NCBI GenBank assembly: GCA_043228905.1
Contig: JBHGNT010000015.1
Span: 13,826,001 to 13,890,000, forward strand
DNA from: Azolla caroliniana
Taxonomy: Eukaryota > Polypodiophyta
DNA: 64,000 bases
Direction of reading: 5' to 3'
Every line of letters starts with the position of its first letter. Within the stretch, counting starts at the first letter, position 1. The position numbers were made by a program, and so were the translations under genes. This document shows positions 45,312 to 56,917 of this stretch, piece by piece. The notes under the pieces were generated by a model. That model was not told the DNA's origin. It did no database searches and saw only the letters and a list, made by a program, of their open reading frames with translations.

Positions 45312-45930
45312 GTGATAGATTCCGCTCTTACGGAGCAACCTCTCTCGAAATCGGAAGCACAACCATCAACGTTTCTCGATCCAATTTCGACTAGCGACAG
45401 TAGCTCTGAAGTCAAACAACCTGATGACGGCCACTCACCTCGGGGGATACCGGAGGATTCGGAGGTTCACGCCATGCCTTACCCATACCCCAGATACAAC
45501 GACAAAGGCAAGGCATAGGCACATGTCTGCGCTTTCCTCACCACATGTCCCAACATTTGGCCATGGCCGATACAAAGACATCGAAGATCGCAAAGTTCGG
45601 CTTGACCCTCGATGGCCAAGTAGCAAATTGGTACTCCAAACACGACATGAGTGAGTTTCCATCATTCCAAGAACTATGGGATAGATTCATTCAACTTTTT
45701 CATTGGTAGATTCCTACGGGAGAACTGATGAACCAGTTCTATGCCATCTCTTAGGAACCCCAGGAGTTGGTTCCTCAGTTCATCATTCGGTTCCAGAACT
45801 TATGTAGATAGTTGGCTAGGCAAATCCCGGTTGACGAACTAAAGGACACCTTCCTTACGACTCTCCACGAGCCCCTCCAAACCACCTTGGCACTCCTTTG
45901 ACTTCTCTCAACACATCGAGCCACATTGCG
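45312..45930 (+). pseudogene. Retrotransposon gag relic (family distinct from Gypsy-1)
   Basis: 45312-45518 is a Ser/Pro-rich frame. A conceptual reading from about 45590 gives LDPRWPSSKLVLQTRHE, then FQELWDRFIQLFHW, PTGELMNQFYAIS, EPQELVPQFIIRFQNL and VDELKDTFLTTL, interrupted by in-frame stops. The pattern is of the Retrotrans_gag (capsid) type. No LTRs could be assigned. Confidence 0.6.
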
Positions 45931-46189
45931 GTGAAGGATTTGCTTTAGCCAACTCCCTTTAACCTTAGTCCCTACGACTTTGCCGCACGAACCACAACTA
46001 TCTCGACATATTTGGTGAACCCAACGTGAAGTCGGCGACAAGGAAAAACGGAGGAGCAAATGAGGCTGATGTGTACAATGATGGAACGAATGATGTGGGA
46101 GCAAGGGATGATGGCAAGCATCGACAAAGTCGTCGACAATATTCTTGCATGAGTAGGAATCTTTGAAGGTATGAGTTTACAATGAAGAA

Positions 46190-46816
46190 ATGCTTAAACA
46201 TGGTGTCGACGCAGCTGCAAAAATTAATAGCTTTAGTCGAGTAACTGAGATTGGGCTACAAGAAAGGATCGAAGAGGTACAAAGGGAGCATCAAACATGG
46301 GCGAATTTCAAAAGAGCATTATTGAATGAATACAACCTCAACAATATGTCAAGGATGACAAGGCGAGCTTTCATGGATTGGGTAGAGTCTGAAAGACATT
46401 TAAGTGTTTTGGAAGTGTTAAAAGAATTTTCTGAAAGATTTGAGCAATTAAATGTTAGTGATAGAAATATAATAATGCCAGATAAAATAATATTGTTTCT
46501 ATAAGCCACTAATATTAAAGACAGGAAGGACTTGGGAATGCTTCTAGAATATCAGAATAGTCCGAGTGGACTTACCGAAGACTAGGAGGAGGTGAAAAGG
46601 GCGTGCGCCCATTTCTATAAAAGAAAGTTATGGTTTATGGAGCTGCCTAAGAGGAAGGGAGACGAAACGGGGAACGACTCGGGGGAAAAGAAAGTAGAAG
46701 ACTCTTGCATGAATTGGTGAAAGGCATGAAAGACTTGTCGATCAAAGTGACAAAGTTGGAATCGGGACAAAGCTCAACTTCGTCAAGGCAAGGAGGTGGA
46801 ATGGTCCGAAGGTTTA
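46190..46816 (+). pseudogene. Second gag-like relic
   Basis: The frame 46190-46504 has QTWANFKRALLNEYNLNN and RRAFMDWVES, then after a stop KDLGMLLEY and a Lys/Glu-rich region. It resembles gag polyproteins of plant Gypsy elements found ahead of an aspartic protease. It is broken by stops. The element boundary on the right is unclear because Gypsy-2 begins near 46817. Confidence 0.5.
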
Positions 46817-46840
46817 TGTTATCATGATATAGCATGGTAT

Positions 46841-47290
46841 TGTCACGGACACACCAAGTGCGGACTAAGACGGAGCAGGGATGATGAGGCTATGACGAAA
46901 CAATGACGCGAGGAACTTAAGACGGGGAATGACACAAGAGCATAAAGATAGAGATTAAGATTAAGATTAAGGAGAGAAGATGGGCAAAACGGGAATACTA
47001 GATTGATATGTCCATGACTGGTGTTGTTCACCTTGAATTCCTTCAAGGTGAACTCAACTATTTATACTAAGTGGCATGCGTACCTGTTGCACGCATGTGA
47101 TACAATAGAGCATGTAGGCAGTAGGTACGCATGCATGTGCCAAGTGTTAATAATAAAAGGGAGAAATTATGCACATGATGCTAGCTAAAACCTACAATGA
47201 GGAAGTATATACATGATTATATGCTAGATGTGTGGTTAACACATAACACTCGATTACAACATGGTTATGTCAAGAGTTCTAATCTTGACA
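46841..47290 (-). mobile_element. Probable solo LTR inside the Gypsy-2 5' LTR
   Basis: TGTCACGG to ATCTTGACA, flanked by GGTAT on both sides (46836-46840 and 47291-47295). The left flank 'catgatat' and right flank 'ggcttcaaaagg' together resemble the start of the Gypsy-1 LTR. A TATAAATA box lies on the minus strand near 47068. A weaker alternative is that 46841-46970 continues the gag relic to the left (a CHGH word in frame). Confidence 0.6.
47026..47053. repeat. 12-bp stem inverted repeat
   Basis: GTTCACCTTGAA and its exact complement are separated by TTCC, just downstream of the solo LTR's TATA box on the minus strand, so it could form a hairpin in its leader. Confidence 0.8.
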
Positions 47291-47295
47291 GGTAT

Positions 47296-47582
47296 GGCTT
47301 CAAAAGGATTTGAAACCATGACCTTGTGTCACATGAGTTGAAGCTTTACCATTAAGCTATACATTATAATACAAAAATATTATTTCCATTTATTATTTCA
47401 CTTAGGAAATCCATGTATATTCTAGATTTCTCTGGAACATTCTAGAAATGTCAAGAGTATTCCTAAGCCACTATAAAAAGAGGCACATGGCATTATTGAG
47501 AACCAAATCAGTTCAACGCAGTATTAAGCCTCCTAGCTATTCCTGTATATTCTCTTCATATAGTATATATCTTTTGTTATCA

Positions 47583-47638
<56 letters not shown>

Positions 47639-47723
47639 TTTCCTGAGAGTTTCACACCCCTCTTAGTACTAATCCGCATCTTTTAGTACTAATTCCCTCT
47701 CTGTCTTAGTATTATTCCTGACA
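47296..47723 (+). repeat. Gypsy-2 5' LTR, main part
   Basis: Aligns with 8823-9243. TATAAAA at 47472-47478 and AAATCAGTTCAA at 47505-47516 (one mismatch to the priming site at 47726-47737). A (CT)n tract of ~50 bases lies at 47587-47637. Ends CCTGACA. Confidence 0.85.
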
Positions 47724-47725
47724 GT

Positions 47726-47737
47726 TTGAACCGATTT
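47726..47737 (+). promoter_or_regulatory. Putative self-priming site of Gypsy-2
   Basis: TTGAACCGATTT in the same position as in Gypsy-1. The complement in the LTR has one mismatch, but complementarity extends on the other side (ACCAAATC pairs with GATTTGGT). Confidence 0.6.
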
Positions 47738-47783
47738 GGTCCTTCCTTCTATCTTCTTACTTATCCCTCCTTTCTCTAATACT

Positions 47784-48829
47784 ATGGCAACTATTAGTGC
47801 TCAAGAATACCAATCCGTTTTCTCAGAGTTGCATTGTTTGAAAGAGAAGTTTCTCGCATTGAAACAAGAAAATCAACGTATGTTGGGGGATCTTCAACAA
47901 ATCTCCTTAGAAAAGCAGCAAACGCAACAACAACATGGGGAACTAGCGTTATGCATGCAACAACTTGAAGCAACCATTGTAGCGTTGCAACAACAAGGAC
48001 CAAGTACGCAAGGGATTCATAAAGAACCCAAGATCACCCTTCCTATGAAATTCAATGGAACACGATCACAGTTCAGAGGATTCCTTAATCAGGTACGATT
48101 AGTCATTCAAATGCATCCTTCCCGATATCCCACCGATGCATCACGAGTGGGTCTAGTAGGCACATTGTTAAGTGGCTCAACTTTAGCATGGTTCGCTCCG
48201 TTGTTAGAAAAGGAATCTCCATTACTAAATAATTTTGAGGAGTTTATAAGCGATTTTAAAGCTTGTTTTGGAGATACTTATAGCCTAAGGACAACAATCA
48301 ACAAAATCCGACGATTACATCAAGGTGATCATCCCGCCTCCGCATACATTGCACATTTCCGTCTACTCACCTCCGATATCCCCTAAGATGATTGAGCATT
48401 AATGGAACAATTTTGATACGGCCTACGAAATGATGTCAAAGACTTACTCCTGACTTTCCCTAAAGAACCAAAATCACTCACAGAGGCAATCAATCGAGTG
48501 GTAAGATGCGATAACCGGCTTCTCGGACGACGTTCGAAACGCCAATTACAAATGCCAAGGACCAGGTCAGAGCCCACATACACCTCGGTCGCAACAAAAG
48601 CATTTGTAAGGGAGTCATACAATGCATCTCCGGCAAATACTCCAACACCAATGGAAATCGACACCACACGTCGTCGAGGTCCATTGTCGGAAGACGAAAA
48701 GCAACGACGCCGAGCAAATCGATTATGTCTCTATTGCGGAGGGCTAGGGCATATCGCAGTAAACTATCCACATAGACCAAGAAGACAAGTAAATCAAGTA
48801 GTAGCTTGTACTAAACCCGAGTCTATTTC
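47784..48829 (+). pseudogene. Gypsy-2 gag, 5' part
   Basis: Open 47784-48386: the ATG start is followed by TISAQEYQSVF, a Gln-rich coiled-coil-like stretch (residues ~10-75), and the capsid-like FRGFLNQVRLVIQMHPSRYP and LVGTLLSGSTLAWFAPLLE. Two stops near 48386-48415, then a further frame with zinc knuckle CLYCGGLGHIAVNYPH (the final Cys replaced by Tyr). Cut at 48829 by Copia-D; resumes at 63455. This copy shows how the Gypsy-1 gag read before its insertions. Confidence 0.85.
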
Positions 48830-49414
48830 AATTGAGAGATCGAGCTCAACTTAGTTTAGTTAGTTAGTCAACCATGTAACTTCGTAGTTACCTAGATAGA
48901 ATCTAGTTAGAAGTGTTGACTATAACACCTTAAATAGGACCTTGTACTTAAGTGGGATATTCTAGATCCTCCACTCCCAAGTACATTTAATATAGGACTT
49001 ACACTTTTGTGCCTATATTATCCTCACACATGTGCACCCTTGCACATGAAATCTATATATATCTCATTCTAGGTATTTTTGTATGATAATGATGTTTTCT
49101 AATATAGTTACTCATCCCCCATCTTGTGTTGGTCATAAGTGTTAACTTCCTCTCTCTCTCTCTCTCTCTCTCTCTTCCTCTCACACACAAACACACACAT
49201 CACTTAATCTTCTGCTTATCAACTAATCATGTTATGGGCATGACCATATAATATCCCGTGGTGAGAATTTACCATAGTATTCCTTATCCACGTGTATAGT
49301 GTAAAGAATACTACAGTAAATTCTCACCACAGGATATTATATGGTCATGCCCGTAATAAATCACATAATTAGGTATTAATTAATCCTTGCTTAATTACTT
49401 ACCTAATTCTTACA
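48830..49414 (+). repeat. Copia-D 5' LTR
   Basis: Matches 62983-63449, apart from the MITE and a shorter CT tract (49149-49174). Ends ATTCTTACA. Confidence 0.88.
49230..49358. mobile_element. Fold-back MITE (129 bp)
   Basis: Absent from the otherwise matching 3' LTR (63394 region), so it is a real insertion. Ends TGTTATGGGCATGACC and GGTCATGCCCGTAATA are inverted repeats. The pairing continues inward for more than 50 bp per arm with few mismatches, leaving a very small loop. AATCA flanks both ends (49225-49229 and 49359-49363). No coding capacity. Superfamily is unclear: the 5-bp duplication could be part of an imperfect 8-bp one (ACTAATCA / ATAAATCA). Confidence 0.88.
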
Positions 49415-49426
49415 TGGTATCAGAGC
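49415..49426 (+). promoter_or_regulatory. Copia-D primer-binding site
   Basis: TGGTATCAGAGC directly abuts the 5' LTR; initiator tRNA-Met type. Confidence 0.92.
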
Positions 49427-49581
49427 ATGTGGTTTAGAAAATCCAATAAGCCCACCCGACTCCGTGATTGTGTGTTCAAAACGTTGACGACAAATTCCGG
49501 CTATCCGCTACCGTAGTGCCACTACGTAGCACGTATACGTGATCGAAGGAAGAAAAGCAAAAAGAGAAGACACTAATCAAC

Positions 49582-51216
49582 ATGAACACACAAATGGGTA
49601 GCTCGCTCCCTAGTGAAAAGCTAGACCGGAGCAATTATTCATTTTGGGAGTACAAGATGACCCAATACCTCATCGGCCAAGGGTATTGGAGCTACATTAA
49701 CGACGCACTCGAAAACAAGCCCAACATCACAAATGCCAACTACCCAACGTGGGATCAAGGAACGAGTCAGGTAATGTATTGCTTGGCAACATGTGTCCCC
49801 TACCACATGCTTAGCCATATTCGAGACGCCAAAAGGCCTAAAGAGGCATGGGAGAACTTAAAGAAGATGTTTGCCGCCAACACAACTGCCTACAAGCTTC
49901 AACTCCGACAAGAGTTGAATAACATTCGACAAAAAGACATGTTTGCGTCAGACTACAATGCCTAGATCAAGAGCATTTGTGATTCACTTGGCTCCATCAA
50001 CATAAACATCAACGAAGACGAGATGGTTCAAGTATGCTTGGGCGGCCTCGCACAACGATTCGATCCATTACGGACAACAATCTTGGCAAGAGAAAAGCCT
50101 CCTTCTTTTTTCGACCTCCTATCAATGCTATTGGTCGAAGAGAACCAGTCTGAACCAAAAGCAAGACATCGGAAGGACAAATGTTCTTCTTGAATTTGGA
50201 CGGTGGCCGAAGATGAGGTCGCGGCGATAAAAGAGGTCAATTCGACCCATCACACGAAGGGAACTCAAACCTTCACAGAAGCCATCGAGGAACCTTCGAA
50301 AGAAGGGGGAGCTTCCACGCTGAACATGGTCAGCAAACAAGGCCCGCAACTTGCAATTATTGCGGCAAAGTCGGCCACTATGAGACGGAGTGTCGGAAAA
50401 AGAGAAGTGAGTTGGCTTCAACAAATCGACAACTCACAAACTATGCCATCAACTCAGAATACAACGACTATGGCGGACTATTCGTAATGAGGCATAGAGA
50501 AAACTCTATGATGGCCTCTGACTCCGCAAGCACCTCCAATTTGGAAGACGTGTGGTTCGTCAATTCCGGCGCCTCACATCACATGAAATCCCACAAAGAG
50601 TGGTTCAATGACTTGCATACACCGGATCGACCTGGCTACATAGAGATGGGAGACGACACCACACATCCCATTTGGCACATCCGCAATGTCCCATCCAAGA
50701 AAGAAGGCGAACCAACTTGCAACACGAATGTCTTGCACGTGCCCACAATAACGAAGAATTTAGTCTCAGTCGGTCAAATCGTGGAGCAAGGCATGCAAGT
50801 CCGCTTCAACAACGAAGGTTGCTTCATCGAGAAAGATGGACGACTCATAGCAAAGGGGCGGAGAGACGGCCGAATGTTCATCCTCGATTCGAACGAGGTG
50901 AAATTGGACATGTACGCTAAAAGTCTCAAAACCGAGACAAGCATCGAGTTGTGGCACAAAAGAATCGGCCACATAAACCTCCAACGGCTCCGAGCTATGC
51001 AAACAAAGGGAGTCGTCATCGGACTTCTGACCTTCGAGTCGACCGAGTATGCGAAGCATGTCAACTCAGCAAACAACATCGACTCCCATTTACGAAGGAG
51101 AGCTCCGCAAGCAAAGGCCTCCTCAACGTCATACACTCGGTTGTATGGGGACTGGTTCAAATGCCGATACCACGTAACCTTCATTGACGACTACTCACGC
51201 TACGCGTGGATCTACC
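49582..51216 (+). pseudogene. Copia-D gag, protease and integrase start
   Basis: Gag begins MNTQMGSSLPSEKLDRSNYS and is open to a TAG at 49963. It continues in frame to VQVCLGGLAQRFD and FFDLLSMLLVEEN, then breaks. Protease: WFVNSGASHHMKSHKEW, with Asn in place of the catalytic Asp of DSGAS (about 50556). Integrase zinc domain ELWHKRIGHINLQRL, then the core start YHVTFIDDYSRYAWIYL, cut at 51216 by Copia-E. Confidence 0.85.
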
Positions 51217-51627
51217 TGAAAAGAATGGCGTGCGGAAGCAATATAGGAAAACCGAACAACAGAATACGCAGGTTTAATGGAAAGCTTAGGTTTGCACAGT
51301 ACGCACAGGAGAGACAAAGAGAGTAACACAAGAACTTAAATTCGAAAATAATACTCAATCTGTACATAGGATGTGCTCAGTGAGCACTTTTATACAAGCC
51401 CTGACAATGGGCTGACACAAGTACTGACAGTACTTGACTGCTCATAAATGAGCCTCGACACTTACTCCCAAAACTATTCCTTACGAGGAATATCTTTCTA
51501 ACGGCCTTTCGGTCTACGCACCGATACGGACTTTCTACGCACCGGTCTGCGTACCGGTTTTGTGCACCCAGTCTACGCACTGGTTACGCAACGTATTATG
51601 CACAAATGTTGAGCTTGTCTCTCAACA
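51217..51627 (-). repeat. Copia-E 3' LTR
   Basis: Plus-strand ends TGAAAAGAATGGC and GTCTCTCAACA. Matches 56610-56917 joined to 61605-61708. Confidence 0.9.
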
Positions 51628-51675
51628 CTCCCCCTCAAGCTCAACTTGAGGTTCCGCCTGTTCTGCCGGACCTAC

Positions 51676-51980
51676 GCTCCGGCTTCTCCTAGCTCCACAC
51701 CTCGCTCGCGCTCCTCAGCCTGTTCGACTCCGCGCGCTTCGACCCTTTTGGCCGGCTTGTTTGCTCCCATGGCCCTTCGCAGGTCCCTTGTTGTCGCGGT
51801 GTTGGCGCTTCTCCTGCTGCCTACACTCCGGCTTCTCCTAACTCCACGCCTCGCTCACGCTCCTCGGCCTGTTCGACTCCGCGCGCTTCGACCCTTCTGG
51901 CCGGTTTGTTTGCTCCCACGGCCCTTCGCAGGTCCCTTGTTGTCGCGGTGTTGGCGCTTCTCCTGCTGCCTTCTTTTCCA
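51676..51980. repeat. ~154-bp direct tandem repeat at the end of Copia-E pol
   Basis: Two ~95% similar copies (about 51676-51829 and 51830-51980), sharing 'ctccggcttctcctaactcc' and 'gttgtcgcggtgttggcg'. The stop codon lies in this region, so the repeat supplies the last residues of the protein. Confidence 0.85.
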
Positions 51981-54900
51981 CTTGGCCCTCCGAACCGACT
52001 TGGCTACCTCCGATCGGTTTTTGCTCTCGTCCGAGTTGGTTGTCTCCAACTCGTCTCCGGTCTTCTCGCCTCTAACGGCGTCATCTCCCCCATGCCTGGT
52101 TGGCTTTGGCTCTTTCTTTCGGCTGCTCCCCTTGTGTCCGCTTTCGGACTCTTCCGCGGATCCGCTCGCGGCTTCTTCAGCCGATCCGAGGTCTTTTCCG
52201 CTCCTTTCCTGCTCCCTTTCGTGGTCATCTGGGACGTTTCTCCCCCTCAAGTTCGGCACGTCGAAGTGACACAACCCAAGCGCACCCGAAAATTGCCGCA
52301 ACTTGTCCAGACCAAGAGGCTTGGTGAAGATGTCGGCGATCTGCCGATCCATCGGAACATATTGAAGTTCGACTTCACCAAAAAGGACACGCTCATGGAC
52401 AAAATGGTAGTGCACCTCAATGTGCTTGGTCCGTGCGTGGAAGATGGGGTTCTTCGCGAGTTGGATGCTGTTGAGGTTGTCACAGTAGATCGTCGTTGGA
52501 TCGGACACCTCCACCTGCAAATCCTTAAGTAGCCGCTTCAACCATATGGCTTCGCATGTTGCGACAACCGCTCCTCTATACTCGGCTTTAGTGCTCGACA
52601 ATGCAACTGTCAGCTGCTTCTTGCTACTCCATGCTATCGCGGCACTCCCAAGAGAGAACGCATGTCCGGACGTGGATCAGCGATCGGCGACATTGCCGGC
52701 CCAGTCGGCATCAGTGTAGCCGACCAACTGCGGGGCTGTATCGGTCCGATATAGCAGTCCGCGGTCCTTAGTGCTGCTTACGTATCGCAGTACGCGTTGC
52801 GCACACTGAAGGTGCTCCTCGGTAGGTCGCGCCATGAATTGACTGAACACCCCGACCGGATAACTGAGATTGGGTTGGGTGATGGTCAAGTAGATAAGGC
52901 TTCCGACAACTTGTTGGAACCTTGTCGGATCGCAAACCTTGCCGGAACTGGGGCGAAGCTTGATAGTTCTGTCTAGAGGAGTCGAGACGGACTTACAGCC
53001 TGCCATCCCGAATTTGAAGAGCATATTCAACGCGTAATGACGTTGGCTAATTAGTATGCCTTTGGGGGTGCGGATCACTTCGATCCCGAGGAAGTAATGA
53101 AGGTCCCCCAGATCCTTCATGTCGAATGATGCCTCAAGTTGGAGCTTCACGTGGTTGATCTCACCTAGGTCGGCGCCGATGATGACCAAGTCATCAACAT
53201 AGAGTAAAATACTGACCGGCCCGAGTCGACCTATCCGAATGAACAACGAGGAGTTCGATTTTGACGTCACAAACCCAATCCGACACAGCCGATGTGTGAT
53301 TTTTGCATTCCAGGCACGCGGGGCTTGCTTCAGTCCGTAAAGGGACTTCTTCAATTGGCATACTACCAACGTGTTCGGTCCGGAGTGAAATCCGGGGGGT
53401 TGTACCATGTACACTTGGTCCTCAAGCTCACCTTGCAGGAATGCATTCTTTACATCCATCTGATGTAGGTGCCACCCCTTGGCCGTGGCTACTGCGAGTA
53501 AAACACGGACGGTTGTCATCTTTGCGACCGGCGCGAACGTCTCATCATAGTCGATGCCGTGTTTCTGCGCGTAGCCTTTTGCCACTAACCGGGCCTTGTA
53601 TCAGTTGACCGAGCCGTCGGTGTTGTACTTGACCTTGTACACCCACCTACATTCGATCGGCTTCACACCCTTCGATGCGTCAACCAGGTCCCAGCTCTCA
53701 TTTTCCGACAATGCGTGCATCTCTTCCTCCATCCCGGCGCGCCAGTTCGCGTCCTTCGTCGCTTCTGCGTAGCTCTCCGGCTTATGCACTTTCGCTACAC
53801 AGGTCATGTACGCATAGTGCTGTGCCATGTACTCGTTGTATCCAAACCGCACAACTGGGTTCTTTTGGCGGGTAGATCGGCGTAATAGGTCATTTGCCGA
53901 TGTCAAGGTCTTCTCGGCCGACGCGGACTTCGTTCCTGAAGGCCCGTCGCTGCTTCCCTCGGAGTCGGACTCGCGTCGGTCTGACTCGTTCCTATCCGTG
54001 CCGGAATCCGACATCTTCTTCTTCCCTTTCTCTTCGCGCGTAAGCCGTCTCCTCGGCTTCCTACGCGGGGAATGCACGGCCGAGTCTCCACTACTCGCCG
54101 GCTCTTCATCGGACTGGTCGTACCGACTCAGTCGTCCATTCGGTCCACTTAACCGAAACGAAATCGGACTCTCTTCGGGGGTCCCGATTTCAGGCTCAAC
54201 CAGAGGCACCTCGGCCTCGCTGTCCTCATCGTCAGAACTCAGATTGGAGGTGAGATCCGGAGTCGGAGGCAAGTACCAGGACGCGGACTCATCAAACACA
54301 ACGTCGCAGCTCACGCGCGGTTGTTTGGTACGTGGGTTATAGCACTTATAACCCTTCTACTCATCCGAATAGCCGACCAAGATACACTTCTCGGCTTTTG
54401 CGTCCAACTTCCTCCTTTTCTCCTTCGGCACATGTACATACGCAATGCTACCGAAAACTCGTAAATGTCGCAAGTTCGGTTTTGTTCCAAAGTATAGCTT
54501 GTGCGCCGACACTTTTTCGCCGATCCGGTTCTGGATGTATACAACAGTTCTTACCGCCTCTACCCAATAGAACTTGGGCAAGCTCTTCTCCTCCAGCATT
54601 GCGCGTGCAGCTTCCACAACCGACCGATGTTTTCTCTCGGCCACGCCGTTTTGCTCCGGCGTGTATCTACAACTGAATTCGCGCCGAATTCCCATCTGTT
54701 GTAGATAACCGTTGAATTGACCGGAAAAGTATTCTTTTCTGCCATCTGACCGCAGGCACTTGATCTTTCTTCCTGTTGCCATTTCCACGAACCCTTTGAG
54801 GTCCCGGAAACAGTCGAAGACTTCGCTTTTCCTCTCAATGAGGTAGATCCACGTGTGCCGCGTGTAGTCGTCAATGAAGGAGACAAAATATCGGCTCCCG

Positions 54901-56527
54901 CCAAGACTAACGTTTTGTGCCGGCCCCCACACATCAGAGTGTATCAATTCTAGCTTGTTCCGGCTCCGATTACGCTCGTTTGGGAAAGGAAGTCGGTGTT
55001 GCTTCCCAAGCTGGCAGGCTTCACAAATTTGTGCCTTCCGGCCACTAAATTTGGGCAATCCAAACACCACTTGTTTCGATTATAGGTCTTGAAGCCGCTG
55101 GTAGTTGACGTGGCCTATCCGTTTGTGCCATAAGTCGATGTTCAACTCGACTTTTTGTCCCTTCACAAACATTGCGGTGCCACCGTCAGTAGAGTCGAGG
55201 ATAAACATCCTCCCATCTCTGCGCCCTTGCACAATAATACGGCCTTCTTCCTCAATGAAGCACCCAAGATGCGTAAACTGAACCTGCATCCCCTGGTTGA
55301 CGATCTGCCCGACCGACACCAGATTCTTCGTGATGGTCGGGACTTGTAACACGTTCATAAGTTTCCCTTTCTGCCCGACATGGCTCAAGGGAACTTCACC
55401 GACATTCGCGATCAGATGCAGAGTGTCGTCTCCAGTTGCGACTACTCCTAGTTGCATCGGTTTCTCAAGGTATGAGAACCACTCCTTGTGGCACGTCATG
55501 TGTTTGACACTCCGGAGTCGACATACCACACCTCGTCAGATTTCGGGGCAAACTGTTTCATTGAGTTTGCTTCGTGTCTCGTCACGAAGACTGACCCTTT
55601 TTCGACTTTTTCGGATCCTTCAGCGTAGTGCGATTGTTGTCGATTTCCTTTGTCGGTATGTCCGGAACCAGACCTCTCCGACTCGGCGCGCTTCTTCCAG
55701 CACTCGCTCTCCTTGTGACCTTTCTTGCCACAGTACCAGCATTCCGTGGCGGATTTCCCTTTCTGGTTCTCGTCGCCTCGACTCCCCCTGTTTCCAGAGG
55801 GTCCGGAATTGCTATCGGCATCACTTCGATGCGTTCTTCCTTGATCCCGTCGGCTACTTCCATTGCGTACCGACTCGCCTCGTCCGCCACGACCATGGGG
55901 CCTTTCTCCCTCTGTGTACAACATCTTGTTGTCGGTGTGCATGCTCGTCGACGCACCCGCGTGGTTCTCCTCTACCAGGAGGATCGACTATAAGTCGAAA
56001 AAGGATGGCATATTCTCCCGGGTACACACTGCAGTTCGGAACACCCCGAACTTCGACGCCAAACCTCCGAGACAGACCTGGACCATCTCGCTTTCCTCGA
56101 TGTTCACATCGATGGAAGCTAAGGAGTCGCATATGTCCTTAATCCTCGAGGTATAGTTAGCCACTGACAAATCACGTTGTCGTAGGTTGCTCAACTCCTG
56201 TCGAAGCTGAAGCTTCCTGGCTGTGGTGCTCGCGGCGAAAATCTTCTTTAGATTTTCCCATGCACCCTTCGGCGTTTTTGCATCCCGAACGTAGCTTAGC
56301 ATCTGTTCACCCACACAAGACGCGAAGCAGTATAGCACTCTGCTCGCCGATTGTTCCCACACCGGGAAGTCTTTGTGTGTCGAATCGGGTGCTATGTCAT
56401 TTGCTCCATCGACATAGCTCCAGTAACCATGTCCGAGCAGGTACTGGTGCATCTTGTAGGACCAAGATGCGTAGTTGGTTTTGTCGAGCTTCTCCGTTGG
56501 AAGCGAGCTAGCCATTCCTCTGTCCAT
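51855..56527 (-). pseudogene. Copia-E Gag-Pol, one frameshift and about five stops
   Basis: Starts at ATG 56527 (MDRGMASSLPTEKLDKTNY). Gag to 55988, TAG, zinc knuckle CWYCGKKGHKESEC, a frameshift at the protease (WYVDSGVSNT, near 55500), integrase zinc domain DLWHKRIGHVNYQRL, core with IHSDVWGPA, SDGRKEYF (the usual DNGGEF altered) and NGVAERKHR, an acidic Ser-rich linker (53900-54300), RT with LLYVDDLVIIG, RNase H with GYTDADWAGN, STKAEY (TTEAEY altered) and YCDNLNSIQLAKNP. After RNase H the protein continues ~100 residues as a Lys/Arg/Glu/Ser-rich tail, absent from Copia-B and -C. The tail is basic at its end and partly encoded by the 154-bp tandem repeat. Probably recently inactivated. Confidence 0.87.
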
Positions 56528-56597
56528 CGGTTTTCTTGTTCTTCTTCGTTGGTTTTTCCTTCAAGCAAAGTCAGTTGCAAAGGTTCTCAACCCTCGC

Positions 56598-56609
56598 GCT
56601 ATGATACCA
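56598..56609 (-). promoter_or_regulatory. Copia-E primer-binding site
   Basis: Minus strand TGGTATCATAGC, one base from the initiator-Met consensus, directly abutting the LTR. Confidence 0.82.
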
Positions 56610-56917
56610 TGAAAAGAATGGCATGCGGATGCAATATAGGAAAACCGAACAACAGAATACGTAGGTTTAATGGAAAGCTTAGGTTTGCACAGTACGCACA
56701 GGAGAGACAAAGAGAGTAACACAAGAACTTAAATTCGAAAATAATACTCAATCTGTACATAGGATGTGCTCAGTGAGCACTTTTATACAAACCCTGACAA
56801 TGGGCTGACACAAGTACTGACAGTACTTGACTACTCATAAATGAACCTCGACACTTACTCCCAAAACTATTCCTTACGAGGAATATCTTTCTAACGGCCT
56901 TTCGGTCTACGTACCAA
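56610..56917 (-). repeat. Copia-E 5' LTR, left part
   Basis: Broken at 56917 by the hAT; the rest is 61605-61708 after the target duplication 61597-61604. Confidence 0.9.

Noticed and set aside
51646-52532. Plus-strand proteins of ~208 residues
   Set aside because: They oppose the Copia-E RNase H/tail coding strand and are partly tandem-repeat encoded, with low-complexity Leu/Pro/Ser composition.
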